Source of the DNA: Zeaxanthinibacter enoshimensis
GTDB lineage: Bacteria; Bacteroidota; Bacteroidia; Flavobacteriales; Flavobacteriaceae
Direction of reading: 5' to 3'
Length of the DNA: 64,000 bases
Assembly: GCF_004362865.1 (NCBI RefSeq)
Contig: NZ_SNYI01000001.1
Span: forward strand, 124,001-188,000
Shown: positions 53,988 to 62,938 of the stretch, one piece after another
How positions within the stretch are numbered: position 1 is the first letter of the stretch
Layout of the letters: the number at the start of each line of letters is the position of its first letter
Made by a program: the position numbers and the translations under genes
The notes under the pieces: generated by a model
The model's database searches: none
Told to the model about the DNA's origin: nothing
The model's input: the letters and a program-made list of their open reading frames with translations, nothing else

Positions 53988-54431
53988 ATGTCCAGTCTTA
54001 AAAAGTTTTTGAAATCGAAGAAATACCTGAGGGTACCTATGAAACTGACGGCTACCAACCACCTTGAGGTAAAGGCAGAGATCAACGGGCTGCCCGGCAG
54101 GTTTATCCTGGACACCGGCGCTTCTAGTACCTGTGTGGGCCTGGAGCAGGCCGACAGGTTCCAACTCGATTCCGAAGTCTCCGAAGTCCTGGCAGCGGGT
54201 GCCGGAGCCTCTGACCTGGCCACGAGAATCTCGGAAAAGAACCATATCTGCCTTGGCAAGTGGGAAGATAAGGAAGCACAGATTGTGATCCTTGACCTGG
54301 TGCATGTTAACCAGGCACTGCTGTTACATGAAGCTGAAGAAGTAGACGGTATCATCGGCGCTGACCTGCTGGAGAACGGTCGGGCCGTCATCGATTACCA
54401 TAAAAAGGTATTATACCTCCGAAAAAAATAA
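53988..54431 (+). CDS. Retropepsin-like aspartic protease domain protein
   Basis: A 147-residue protein (from the ATG at 53988, MSSLKKFLKSKKYLRVPMKL) with one pepsin-like half: the catalytic-type DTGASS in GRFILDTGASSTCVGL near residues 45-55 and the flap GADLLENGRAVIDY near the end. Single-domain retropepsins must dimerise. No signal peptide. Function is unknown; the family is widespread in bacteria. Confidence 0.85.
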   Translation: MSSLKKFLKSKKYLRVPMKLTATNHLEVKAEINGLPGRFILDTGASSTCVGLEQADRFQLDSEVSEVLAAGAGASDLATRISEKNHICLGKWEDKEAQIVILDLVHVNQALLLHEAEEVDGIIGADLLENGRAVIDYHKKVLYLRKK

Positions 54432-54552
54432 GCACGAAAGGATGCTTTCAGCCTGAAAATCAGACCTTTTATCGAAGTTTTTCTATAATCGACTGATTCG
54501 TCATCCCTCTTTTTTAAATTGTTTCCGGGCCTCCACAACCAAACCACAACCG

Positions 54553-55887
54553 ATGAAATTTTTAAGACCGATACTGGGCGGTCTGCTGGTATTTATTACG
54601 ATCAGTTGTCAGAGAGACGGCGATCTGCAGACGCTACACCCATCTGACGAACTTGCGGAACAGATCCGGCTGCAGTTCGGCACAGTAAATGCCCTGAGAA
54701 TGCCCAATAGTAACGATTACTCCAGGATCCCATCTGACCCGAATAATCCCTTAACCGCAGAGAAGATCCGCCTGGGCCAGTTCCTCTTCCACGAGACAGG
54801 GATCGCCCTGAACCCCGTACAGGAAGTCGGCAGGGGAACGTATTCCTGTGCGAGTTGCCATAATGCCGGGGCCGCTATGCAAAGTGGGAGGTTGCAAGGT
54901 ATTGCCGAGGGAGGTGAAGGATTCGGAATTAGCGGGGAAGCACGGAAAATATCTGCATCTTATGACGAGACCAACGTGGATGTACAACCCATTCGCGTAC
55001 CCTCTGTTCTGAATACAGCTTACCAGGAAGTTGTTCTCTGGAACGGGCAGTTCGGTTCTTTTGGCCCCAATAGTAATACCCAGAGTCAATGGACTGCAGG
55101 CACTGTGAAAGAAACCAACCACTTGGGTTTCCAGGGATTAGAGATACAAGCCATAGCCGGGCTGGGCATGCACCGAATGCTGATAGATGAAGCCTTTATA
55201 CGAGAAACTCCCTATCAAGCCCTTTTTGATGAGGCCTTCCCGGATGTGGATCCGACCATACGATATACTAAAAGAACTGGTGGACTGGCCATAGCTGCCT
55301 ACGTAAGGTCCTTGCTGGCAAACCGATCACCTTTCCAGAAATGGTTACGGGGTATTGACGAAGCCATGACAGAAGAGCAGATCAAAGGGGGAATATTATT
55401 CTTTGGAAAGGCCAGATGTTACCAATGCCATAGCGGCCCCGGTCTGAACGGGATGGGATTTCACGCCCTTGGCATGAAAGACCTCGATAGCGGGGCGATG
55501 ATCGGCAGCGTTGACGAGGCGACCAGGAAAGGAAGAGGCGGCTTTACCGGGAGATCCGGAGATGACTACACTTTTAAAACCCCGACCCTTTACAACCTTA
55601 AGGATGTAAATCATCTGGGGCACGGCGGAAGTTTCAGAACTATCCGGGAAGTACTTAACTATAAGAACCTGGCTGTACCTGAAAACGAGGGTGTACCGGA
55701 AAGCAGCATTTCCACAAATTTCATCCCTCTAAACCTCTCGCAAAAAGAGATAGACCAATTGGAAAAATTTATTGCGGAAGCACTTTACGACCCGGATATT
55801 GAACGGTATATACCCCTCAGCACCCCGCTCAACAGCTGCTTCCCGAATGCGGACCCCCAATCAAAAATAGACCTTGGATGTGATTAA
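54553..55887 (+). CDS. Dihaem cytochrome c peroxidase/MauG family lipoprotein
   Basis: A 444-residue protein with a lipoprotein signal (LLVFITISC, cysteine near residue 19) and two haem sites, CASCHNAG near 98 and CYQCHSGPG near 289. The two-domain dihaem architecture is that of bacterial cytochrome c peroxidases and MauG. It would reduce H2O2 or oxidise a protein partner in the periplasm. Transcribed alone, ending at a strong terminator. Confidence 0.9.
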   Translation: MKFLRPILGGLLVFITISCQRDGDLQTLHPSDELAEQIRLQFGTVNALRMPNSNDYSRIPSDPNNPLTAEKIRLGQFLFHETGIALNPVQEVGRGTYSCASCHNAGAAMQSGRLQGIAEGGEGFGISGEARKISASYDETNVDVQPIRVPSVLNTAYQEVVLWNGQFGSFGPNSNTQSQWTAGTVKETNHLGFQGLEIQAIAGLGMHRMLIDEAFIRETPYQALFDEAFPDVDPTIRYTKRTGGLAIAAYVRSLLANRSPFQKWLRGIDEAMTEEQIKGGILFFGKARCYQCHSGPGLNGMGFHALGMKDLDSGAMIGSVDEATRKGRGGFTGRSGDDYTFKTPTLYNLKDVNHLGHGGSFRTIREVLNYKNLAVPENEGVPESSISTNFIPLNLSQKEIDQLEKFIAEALYDPDIERYIPLSTPLNSCFPNADPQSKIDLGCD

Positions 55888-55913
55888 TGCTACATTATTC
55901 AGCATATCAAAAT

Positions 55914-55943
55914 AAAAAAGCTGCCAGGAAGGGCAGCTTTTTT
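55914..55943. terminator. Convergent rho-independent terminator
   Basis: AAAAAAGCTGCC pairs with GGCAGCTTTTTT, loop AGGAA; serves the MauG-type gene (+) and sucAB (-). Confidence 0.88.
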
Positions 55944-55967
55944 ATTAATTATGGTGATAATTCAGGA

Positions 55968-57239
55968 TTAAAGCTCCAGCGCTTTTTTCACATTACCATC
56001 CATTAATAATTCGGTCGGATCTTCCAGGGCCTCCTTTACGGCTACCAGGAATCCTACGGACTCTTTTCCGTCAATTATACGGTGGTCATAAGATAAGGCT
56101 ACGTACATGATTGGCGCAATGGCAATAGCACCATCCCTTACGATAGGTCTTTCCACGATATTATGCATCCCCAGGATCCCACTTTGTGGCGGGTTAATGA
56201 TAGGGGTAGAAAGCATGGAACCAAAGACACCACCATTAGATATGGTAAAGGTACCACCCGTCATTTCGTCTACGGTGATCTGCCCATCCCTGGCACGTAT
56301 AGCGAGGCGTTTTACCTCGGCCTCAATACCACGGAAGGTCAGATTTTCGGCATTCCTTATGATAGGTACCATCAGGCCTTTGGGCCCGGATACCGCGATA
56401 CTGATATCACAGAAATCATAGGAGATCATTTCCTTGCCGTCTATCATAGAGTTCACGGCAGGGTACATCTGCAGGGCCCGGATCACAGCCTTTGTAAAGA
56501 AGGACATGAAACCAAGACCTACTCCATGCTTTTCTTTGAATTGCTCCTTATACTCATTCCTTAATTCAAAGATCGCAGACATATCTACCTCGTTGAACGT
56601 GGTAAGCATGGCCGTTTCGTTCTTAGCTGATACCAGGCGTTCCGCAACTTTTCTCCTGAGCATGGAAAGTTTGGTGCGCGACTCTCCGCGGCTTCCCCCG
56701 GTTGGAGAACCCATAGAGGGAACTGCCTGTACGGCATCTTCCTTGGTAACACGACCATCTCTCCCGGTACCTTTTACTGATGAAGCTGCAAGTCCCTTCT
56801 CTTCAAGGATCTTTCGTGCCGCCGGCGAAGCAGTCCCCGAGGCATATGTTTCCTTAGCTTCGGCAGGTTGAGGAGCTTTTGCATCCTGCTTTTTCTCTGC
56901 TTCCTGTTTTTGTTTTGCCAGGTCTTTTTCTGCATCGCTGCCGGAGCCTTCATCACCACCAGAAACGGTATCGGCACCTTTACTGGCTCCTTCCGGTTTT
57001 TCGGCACTGGTATCGATCAGGCAAACCACTTCTCCTACCCCGACTGCATCTCCTACCTCAGCCTTGAGGGTAATAACACCGCTCTCTTCGGCAGGTAATT
57101 CCAGCGTAGCTTTATCTGAATCAACTTCCGCGATGGCCTGGTCCTTTTCTACATAGTCCCCATCTTTCACCAACCATTCCGCTATTTCTACTTCGGTAAT
57201 AGATTCCCCGGGTGAGGGGACCTTCATTTCTAATATCAT
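55968..57239 (-). CDS. sucB: 2-oxoglutarate dehydrogenase E2 (dihydrolipoyl succinyltransferase)
   Basis: A 423-residue E2: lipoyl domain with the lipoylated lysine in [12 protein letters not shown] near residue 43, Lys/Ala-rich linkers, a peripheral-subunit-binding domain [17 protein letters not shown] near 135, and the acyltransferase core ending with [15 protein letters not shown] (catalytic histidine near 389). It is 6 bp downstream of sucA, forming the TCA-cycle 2-oxoglutarate dehydrogenase complex. Confidence 0.96.
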   Translation of the reverse strand: MILEMKVPSPGESITEVEIAEWLVKDGDYVEKDQAIAEVDSDKATLELPAEESGVITLKAEVGDAVGVGEVVCLIDTSAEKPEGASKGADTVSGGDEGSGSDAEKDLAKQKQEAEKKQDAKAPQPAEAKETYASGTASPAARKILEEKGLAASSVKGTGRDGRVTKEDAVQAVPSMGSPTGGSRGESRTKLSMLRRKVAERLVSAKNETAMLTTFNEVDMSAIFELRNEYKEQFKEKHGVGLGFMSFFTKAVIRALQMYPAVNSMIDGKEMISYDFCDISIAVSGPKGLMVPIIRNAENLTFRGIEAEVKRLAIRARDGQITVDEMTGGTFTISNGGVFGSMLSTPIINPPQSGILGMHNIVERPIVRDGAIAIAPIMYVALSYDHRIIDGKESVGFLVAVKEALEDPTELLMDGNVKKALEL

Positions 57240-57245
57240 GCTGTG

Positions 57246-60062
57246 TTAATTTGTTGTACTGGTTCTTGATATGTTAGACCGCATATTGTCTTTAGTCTTG
57301 TCAAAGACGTAATCTATAACTTGCTGGTGTCGCATTTTTGAACGAACGGCGCTTCCCGCGGCAGGTGAAGCATACATTCTCCTGGAGGCTACCCTGAGCT
57401 TATGTGCATCTTCAAAATGCATCATCATATGACTCCAGGCCCCCATATTCCTGGGTTCCTCCTGGGCCCAAACCAAGTCTTCCACATGCGAATACTTTTC
57501 CATAATGGCCTTCATCTGTTCGGTTGGAAGTGGAAAAAGTTGTTCGATGCGGACCAATGCCACATCTTCTCTCCCGTGTTCCTCCCTTGCAGCCAGTAGA
57601 TCATAATAGAATTTACCCGTGCAGAAAACAAGTGATTTTACCTTAGACACCTCAGCAGAAGTATCATCGATCACTTCCTGGAATTGACCATCAGCCAGTT
57701 CCTCTACCGTGGACACCGCTTTAGGATGCCTTAACAGGCTTTTAGGGGTAAAGATTATCAGTGGCTTCCGGTAATTGACCATCATTTGTCTCCTCAACAG
57801 ATGAAATAAATTGGCAGGAGTGGTACAATCGGCCACGAACATATTATCCCTGGCGCAAAGCTGGAGGTAACGTTCCATCCTGGCCGAAGAATGTTCGGCT
57901 CCCTGGCCTTCATAGCCATGTGGCAGGAACATCACGAGCCCGTTCTGCAATTTCCACTTATCCTCAGCAGCAGAAATGTACTGATCTATCATGATCTGGG
58001 CTCCGTTGCTGAAATCCCCAAATTGGGCTTCCCAAATAGTGAGGGTATTCGGGCTTGCCATGGCATAACCATAGTCAAAACCTACAACCCCGTATTCTGA
58101 GAGCAGGGAATTATAGATCTGGAATTTTCCCTGGTCCTCCGAGATATGATTCAGAAGCATTACTTCCTCCTCGCTCTCTTCTACCTTCATAACCGCGTGG
58201 CGGTGAGAAAAGGTTCCCCTTTCCACATCCTGACCGGACATGCGAACTCCGTACCCCGAATCGAGCAGGGTTCCGTAAGCCAGTAATTCTCCCATGGCCC
58301 AGTCCAGCGAATTCTTTTCGAAATACATCTTCTTCCGGTCGTTGACCAGCTTTTCTACTTTCCTGAGGAATTTTTTTCCTTTTGGCAGTTCTGTAATGGT
58401 TTTGGCTACCTTATCCAGTTGTTTCCTGTCACAACTGGTATCCACCTTTTCCATCATTTCCCATTCCCGGACGTTATCAAATCCACTCCACTCGTCCGCC
58501 ATAAAAGGAGTGATCTCGGTTTTATCTATTTTCCTGGAATCTTCCAGGTCCTCTTCAAGACTGGCTTTGTATTCCTGTTCCAGTTTAGCAACATAGCCGT
58601 CATCTATGATCCCTTCTTCTATGAGTTTCTTGGCGTAGATATCTCTTGGATTCTCATGTTTGGCGATGGCCTTATAAAGCTTCGGTTGGGTAAACCTGGG
58701 CTCATCCCCTTCGTTGTGACCGTATTTCCTGTACCCCAGCAGGTCCAGGAAGATATCGCGCTTAAAGCGCATACGGTATTCAAGGGCAAAGATCGCAGCG
58801 TGTACCACGGCCTCCGCATCATCAGAGTTAATATGAAGTACAGGACTGAGCGTAACTTTAGCCACGTCCGTACAGTAGGTAGAGCTTCTTGCATCCAGGT
58901 AGTTGGTGGTAAAACCTATCTGGTTGTTGACCACTATATGTATGGTACCATTGGTTTTATACCCGTCCAGGTTAGCCATCTGCACCACTTCGTAAACGAT
59001 TCCCTGACCGGCAATCGCGGCATCTCCATGAACTACGATCGGCAGCACTTTAGAGAAATCGTCCGGGTAATGCACATCCTGCTTAGCCCGGGTAATTCCT
59101 TCAACGACCGCCCCTACCGTTTCCAGGTGAGAAGGGTTGGGCGCTATATTCATATTGATCTGGCTACCGGAATCCGTAGCACGCAGGGAGGTCCACCCCA
59201 GGTGGTATTTCACATCGCCGTCGAAGATCTCCTGTTCGTAATCCTTTCCATCGAACTCGCTAAAAATATCCTTGGCCGATTTCCCGAATATATTGGTAAG
59301 CACATTGAGACGACCACGGTGGGCCATTCCCATCACAAACTGTTTTACCCCCATGCCTGCAGCATGCTCCACTATGGCATCAAGAGCCGGGATCAGAGAT
59401 TCATTTCCCTCCAGGGAGAAACGTTTCTGACCTACGTACTTGGTATGAAGGAAGGCTTCAAAAGATACGGCTTCATTCAGTTTTTTCAGGATCTGTTTTT
59501 TCTTATCCGGGCTGAATTTTGGGTGGTTGTCATTTACATTCAGTTGTTCCTGTATCCATTTAACACGCTCAGGACTGCGGATATACATATATTCCACGCC
59601 AATAGCGTCACAATAAATATTCTGGAGATGTTTAATGATCTCTCTCAGCGTATTCCTGCCGATACCAATAATTTCTCCTGCACTGAATTCGGTGTCAAGA
59701 TCGGCCTGGGACAGCCCAAAATTATCGATATCAAGGGTCGGGGTATATTTCCTTCTCTCGCGGACAGGGTTAGTCCTGGTGAACAGGTGACCCCTGCTGC
59801 GATAACCATCTATCAGGCGGATTACCTGGAATTCTTTCTGAAGCGATTCGGGCATAACAACCTCCTGGCCGTTACCCAGAACAGCAGTTCCGGAACCCGC
59901 ATCAATACCCACTTCGTCCAATGCACTTTCCATACCAAAGTCGAACCCCTGGAAGAAGGCGCGCCAACTCGGCTCTACACTATCCGGATTTACTAAGTAT
60001 TTATCGTATAAATCTGCAAAGAAAGAGGTGTGCGCAGTATTTAAAAAAGAATATTTATCCAT
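57246..60062 (-). CDS. sucA: 2-oxoglutarate dehydrogenase E1
   Basis: A 938-residue thiamine-diphosphate enzyme. N-terminal ADLYDKYLVNPDSVEPSWRA is the E2-anchoring segment of SucA; MGMAHRGRLNVLTN, GDAAIAGQGIVYEVVQMANL and VVNNQIGFTTNY mark the ThDP site; AEDKWKLQNGLVMFLPHGYE is the C-terminal transketolase-like part. First gene of sucA-sucB with its own promoter. A long antisense frame exists opposite but is a shadow. Confidence 0.96.
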   Translation of the reverse strand: MDKYSFLNTAHTSFFADLYDKYLVNPDSVEPSWRAFFQGFDFGMESALDEVGIDAGSGTAVLGNGQEVVMPESLQKEFQVIRLIDGYRSRGHLFTRTNPVRERRKYTPTLDIDNFGLSQADLDTEFSAGEIIGIGRNTLREIIKHLQNIYCDAIGVEYMYIRSPERVKWIQEQLNVNDNHPKFSPDKKKQILKKLNEAVSFEAFLHTKYVGQKRFSLEGNESLIPALDAIVEHAAGMGVKQFVMGMAHRGRLNVLTNIFGKSAKDIFSEFDGKDYEQEIFDGDVKYHLGWTSLRATDSGSQINMNIAPNPSHLETVGAVVEGITRAKQDVHYPDDFSKVLPIVVHGDAAIAGQGIVYEVVQMANLDGYKTNGTIHIVVNNQIGFTTNYLDARSSTYCTDVAKVTLSPVLHINSDDAEAVVHAAIFALEYRMRFKRDIFLDLLGYRKYGHNEGDEPRFTQPKLYKAIAKHENPRDIYAKKLIEEGIIDDGYVAKLEQEYKASLEEDLEDSRKIDKTEITPFMADEWSGFDNVREWEMMEKVDTSCDRKQLDKVAKTITELPKGKKFLRKVEKLVNDRKKMYFEKNSLDWAMGELLAYGTLLDSGYGVRMSGQDVERGTFSHRHAVMKVEESEEEVMLLNHISEDQGKFQIYNSLLSEYGVVGFDYGYAMASPNTLTIWEAQFGDFSNGAQIMIDQYISAAEDKWKLQNGLVMFLPHGYEGQGAEHSSARMERYLQLCARDNMFVADCTTPANLFHLLRRQMMVNYRKPLIIFTPKSLLRHPKAVSTVEELADGQFQEVIDDTSAEVSKVKSLVFCTGKFYYDLLAAREEHGREDVALVRIEQLFPLPTEQMKAIMEKYSHVEDLVWAQEEPRNMGAWSHMMMHFEDAHKLRVASRRMYASPAAGSAVRSKMRHQQVIDYVFDKTKDNMRSNISRTSTTN

Positions 60063-60100
60063 GAAAGCTGTCGCTGATGTTTCTAAACTGAATATTAGAT

Positions 60101-60108
60101 CAAAAATA
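60101..60108 (-). promoter_or_regulatory. Candidate promoter of sucAB
   Basis: Minus strand TATTTTTG matches TAnnTTTG, 38 bp before the sucA start; no exact -33 element. Confidence 0.5.
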
Positions 60109-60240
60109 CAACATTTAATACATTCCGAAATATAGGTCTAGGTGAATCTTAACAAAATCGGGGAGGATTGATATTATTTCTTCAGATATGCCATACCCAT
60201 GGGATAAAAAAGATCATTCTCCGCACTTCTCTAACTGGAA

Positions 60241-60597
60241 TCAGCCACTCATCTGGGATCGCAGCCATACCTTCTGCCATTCCCTTTTCAATACCAGGTA
60301 GGTAATTTCCCTGGAAACCTCAACCGCATCTGATGCCCTGATCTCTTTGACTGCTTTCTCAGGAACATCGATGACATATAATAAGTTCAGGTAATCGGCG
60401 AATTTTTCGAGCAGCAAGACATAGATCTTTTCATGGATGGCCGCAGTTAAGGTCGCGGCATCCTGTTTGTCATTCAGCTGGATTGGAATATTTGCCCGCT
60501 CAAAATCCTTGAGCAGTTGAGCCACGGTCTTACTGTACAGGTTATGCAAAGCAGCATTCTCCAGCAGGGCTATGGCTCGATCGTTTGGTTGACTCAT
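60241..60597 (-). CDS. Small conserved hypothetical protein
   Basis: A 118-residue soluble protein rich in helix-forming residues (RAIALLENAALHNLYSKTVA, ILRAS-type segments, SREITYLVLKREWQKVWL). No signal peptide, membrane helix or recognisable motif. It is 24 bp after the amidohydrolase gene and may be co-transcribed with it. I do not recognise it. Confidence 0.65.
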   Translation of the reverse strand: MSQPNDRAIALLENAALHNLYSKTVAQLLKDFERANIPIQLNDKQDAATLTAAIHEKIYVLLLEKFADYLNLLYVIDVPEKAVKEIRASDAVEVSREITYLVLKREWQKVWLRSQMSG

Positions 60598-60621
60598 TAT
60601 TATATTGCAGTATACACCGGG

Positions 60622-61896
60622 TTACTGTTTTATCACCTCACCATCCTTCATCACGAATGTGACCTCCTTAAGCAGGTTTACATTTTCAAGAGGGTTCCCA
60701 TCAACGGCTATAATATCAGCTAAAAAATCCTTGCTGAGCTGCCCGAGGGAATCCTGCATCCCAAGCAGCCTGGCATTGGTCAGCGTAGCCGACTGAATCG
60801 CTTTCAGAACCGGCATTCCTGCCTCAACCATGTAGACGAACTCCCTGGCATTCTCCCCATGTGGGAATACACCGGCATCAGTACCAAAGGCGATAGGCAC
60901 CCCAAGTTCATAGGCTTTTTTAAAGGTATCCTGGATCTTGGGACCGATCTCCAAGGCTTTTTTAGCGATGACAGCCGGGAAGTACCCTTCTATCCTGGCA
61001 TTTTCGGTCACCTCTTTCCCTGCAGTTATGGTAGGAACCAGGTAAGCATCATATTCTTTCATAAGCCGCATTGTTTCCTCGCTCATCAGCGTTCCATGCT
61101 CTATAGTCTTTACCCCGCCTTTTACCGCTCTCTGCATTCCTTCATCTCCATGGGCATGGGCGGCAACGTGATACCCGTAATCCGCTGCAGTCTGGGTGAT
61201 CGCCTTTATTTCTTCCAGGGTGAATTGTGGATTCTGGCCGTTCTTTGCCACACTCAGTACCCCTCCTGTTGCCGTGATCTTGATGAGATCAGCCCCGTTT
61301 TTATACCGTTGCCTGACCGCTTTCCTCGCATCATCCACACTGTTGACCACCCCCTCTTTTGGTCCCGGATCACCTACCAGGTCTTCACGGTACCCATTCG
61401 TGGGGTCTGCATGTCCCCCGGTTGTCCCTATCGCCTTCCCGGCGGTAAAAACCCTGGGACCTTTGATCTTCCCGGCCGCTATGGCATCACGAATAGCAAT
61501 GTTAACCCCGCTGCCCCCTAGGTCCCGTACTGTAGTAAATCCTGCCCTAAGGGTGGTTTCGGCAAACCCGACGGAATTAAACGCGATATCTGCTTCGTTA
61601 AGGGTATAGGTCTGTAAGTACGCCTTCGGGTTACTTTCACTTTCTATATGCACATGCATATCGATAAACCCCGGCATCACAGTTTTAGCCCTGAGGTCAA
61701 TAATTCTGGCCGAGGCCTTATCACCAACATATCCCTCCCTGATCTCACTGATCTTATTCCCATTTACCACAATGGTTCTTTCCGGAAAAAGTTTCCCGGT
61801 CTTAGTATCCAATATAGCCCCGCATTGCAGGTAAGTTGTCTGTGCACTGAGCGTAAGGCTTGCCAGCATCACCAGTAAAAAGATCAGTTTTTTCAT
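60622..61896 (-). CDS. Exported amidohydrolase (imidazolonepropionase/Xaa-Pro dipeptidase-like)
   Basis: A 424-residue amidohydrolase with signal peptide MKKLIFLLVMLASLTLSAQ. Metal ligands: FIDMHVHIESE, a carboxylated-lysine-type KITATGG, HAHGDEGM, IEHGTLM and FGTDAGVFPHG near the end. Members act on imidazolones or proline peptides; the substrate here is not determined. Periplasmic. It lies 16 bp downstream of galE. Confidence 0.88.
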   Translation of the reverse strand: MKKLIFLLVMLASLTLSAQTTYLQCGAILDTKTGKLFPERTIVVNGNKISEIREGYVGDKASARIIDLRAKTVMPGFIDMHVHIESESNPKAYLQTYTLNEADIAFNSVGFAETTLRAGFTTVRDLGGSGVNIAIRDAIAAGKIKGPRVFTAGKAIGTTGGHADPTNGYREDLVGDPGPKEGVVNSVDDARKAVRQRYKNGADLIKITATGGVLSVAKNGQNPQFTLEEIKAITQTAADYGYHVAAHAHGDEGMQRAVKGGVKTIEHGTLMSEETMRLMKEYDAYLVPTITAGKEVTENARIEGYFPAVIAKKALEIGPKIQDTFKKAYELGVPIAFGTDAGVFPHGENAREFVYMVEAGMPVLKAIQSATLTNARLLGMQDSLGQLSKDFLADIIAVDGNPLENVNLLKEVTFVMKDGEVIKQ

Positions 61897-61912
61897 TTGT
61901 TCAGGTGTTAGG

Positions 61913-62938
61913 TTATTCTCTTATTTTCTGTTCCCATTTCCAGGCAGAAGCCATGGCGTGGTCAAGGGTTGATTGGGCCTTCCAGCCCAGGACCTTGTTT
62001 GCTTTATCAGTATCTGCATAGGCCCTGATAACATCTCCCGGCCTCCTGTCAACAACTTTGTAGTTGAGTTCTTTCCCGGCTACCCGTTCAAAACTGTTTA
62101 TCACTTCAAGGACAGAACTCCCGGTACCGGTACCTATGTTAAATACCTCGTAATTAGTATCGTTTTTATCCTCGAGCAGTCGTTGTAATGCAACCACGTG
62201 TGCCTTTGCAAGGTCTACCACATGGATGTAATCGCGGATACAAGTACCGTCTTCCGTGGGATAATCATCCCCGAAAACAGATAACTGTTCTCTTAATCCC
62301 ACTCCGGTCTGAGTGATAAACGGGACCAGGTTCTGCGGCACCCCTATGGGTAGTTCGCCGATCTCCGCGGAGGGATGCGCCCCTATAGGATTAAAATAGC
62401 GCAGTGAAATAGCTTTCAGCTGGCTGTAAACGCGGCAGCTGTCCCGTATAATTTCCTCCCCGATCTGCTTGGTATTCCCATACGGAGATTCCGCGGGTTT
62501 AACCGGGGCTTCTTCCGTGATAGGCATCTGGTCTGCCTGGCCATAAACCGTACAGGAGGAGCTGAAAATAAAATTAGCACTCTTCAACCCCGACAACTGT
62601 TGCAGGATATAAACCAGGGTATTCAGGTTATTCTCGTAGTACAAAAGTGGTTTTTCCACACTCTCCCCTACTGCCTTCGAGGCCGCAAAATGAATGACCC
62701 CTGAGATATCCTGGTGAGCGCTGAAAAATTCTCCGACTGCATTTTTATCCCTGAGATCCATTTTTACGAATTCAGGAGTTTGCCCGGTTATGGCCTTTAT
62801 TCCCTCGAGCACATTTTCACTGGAATTAGAACAGTTATCAATAATAACCACCTCAAAACCGGCCTGTTGTAATTCTACCACGGTATGGGAGCCAATAAAT
62901 CCCAGCCCGCCGGTTACTAATATCTTCATATTATTCAT
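61913..62938 (-). CDS. galE: UDP-glucose 4-epimerase
   Basis: A 341-residue extended short-chain dehydrogenase. NAD site ILVTGGLGFIGSH at 5-17, FSSSCTVYG (serine of the catalytic triad), SPYGNTKQIGEE (tyrosine and lysine), DGTCIRDYIHVVDLA and the C-terminal VRAYADTD-type region (DVIRAYADTDKANKVLGW). Start overlaps the degT end by 8 bp; ATG at 62929 is an alternative. Makes UDP-galactose for polysaccharides. Confidence 0.96.
   Translation of the reverse strand: MNNMKILVTGGLGFIGSHTVVELQQAGFEVVIIDNCSNSSENVLEGIKAITGQTPEFVKMDLRDKNAVGEFFSAHQDISGVIHFAASKAVGESVEKPLLYYENNLNTLVYILQQLSGLKSANFIFSSSCTVYGQADQMPITEEAPVKPAESPYGNTKQIGEEIIRDSCRVYSQLKAISLRYFNPIGAHPSAEIGELPIGVPQNLVPFITQTGVGLREQLSVFGDDYPTEDGTCIRDYIHVVDLAKAHVVALQRLLEDKNDTNYEVFNIGTGTGSSVLEVINSFERVAGKELNYKVVDRRPGDVIRAYADTDKANKVLGWKAQSTLDHAMASAWKWEQKIRE

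Noticed and set aside
58419-59996. 525-codon open frame antisense to sucA
   Set aside because: Lies wholly within a clear sucA on the other strand, has no recognisable domain, and reflects codon bias of the real gene.
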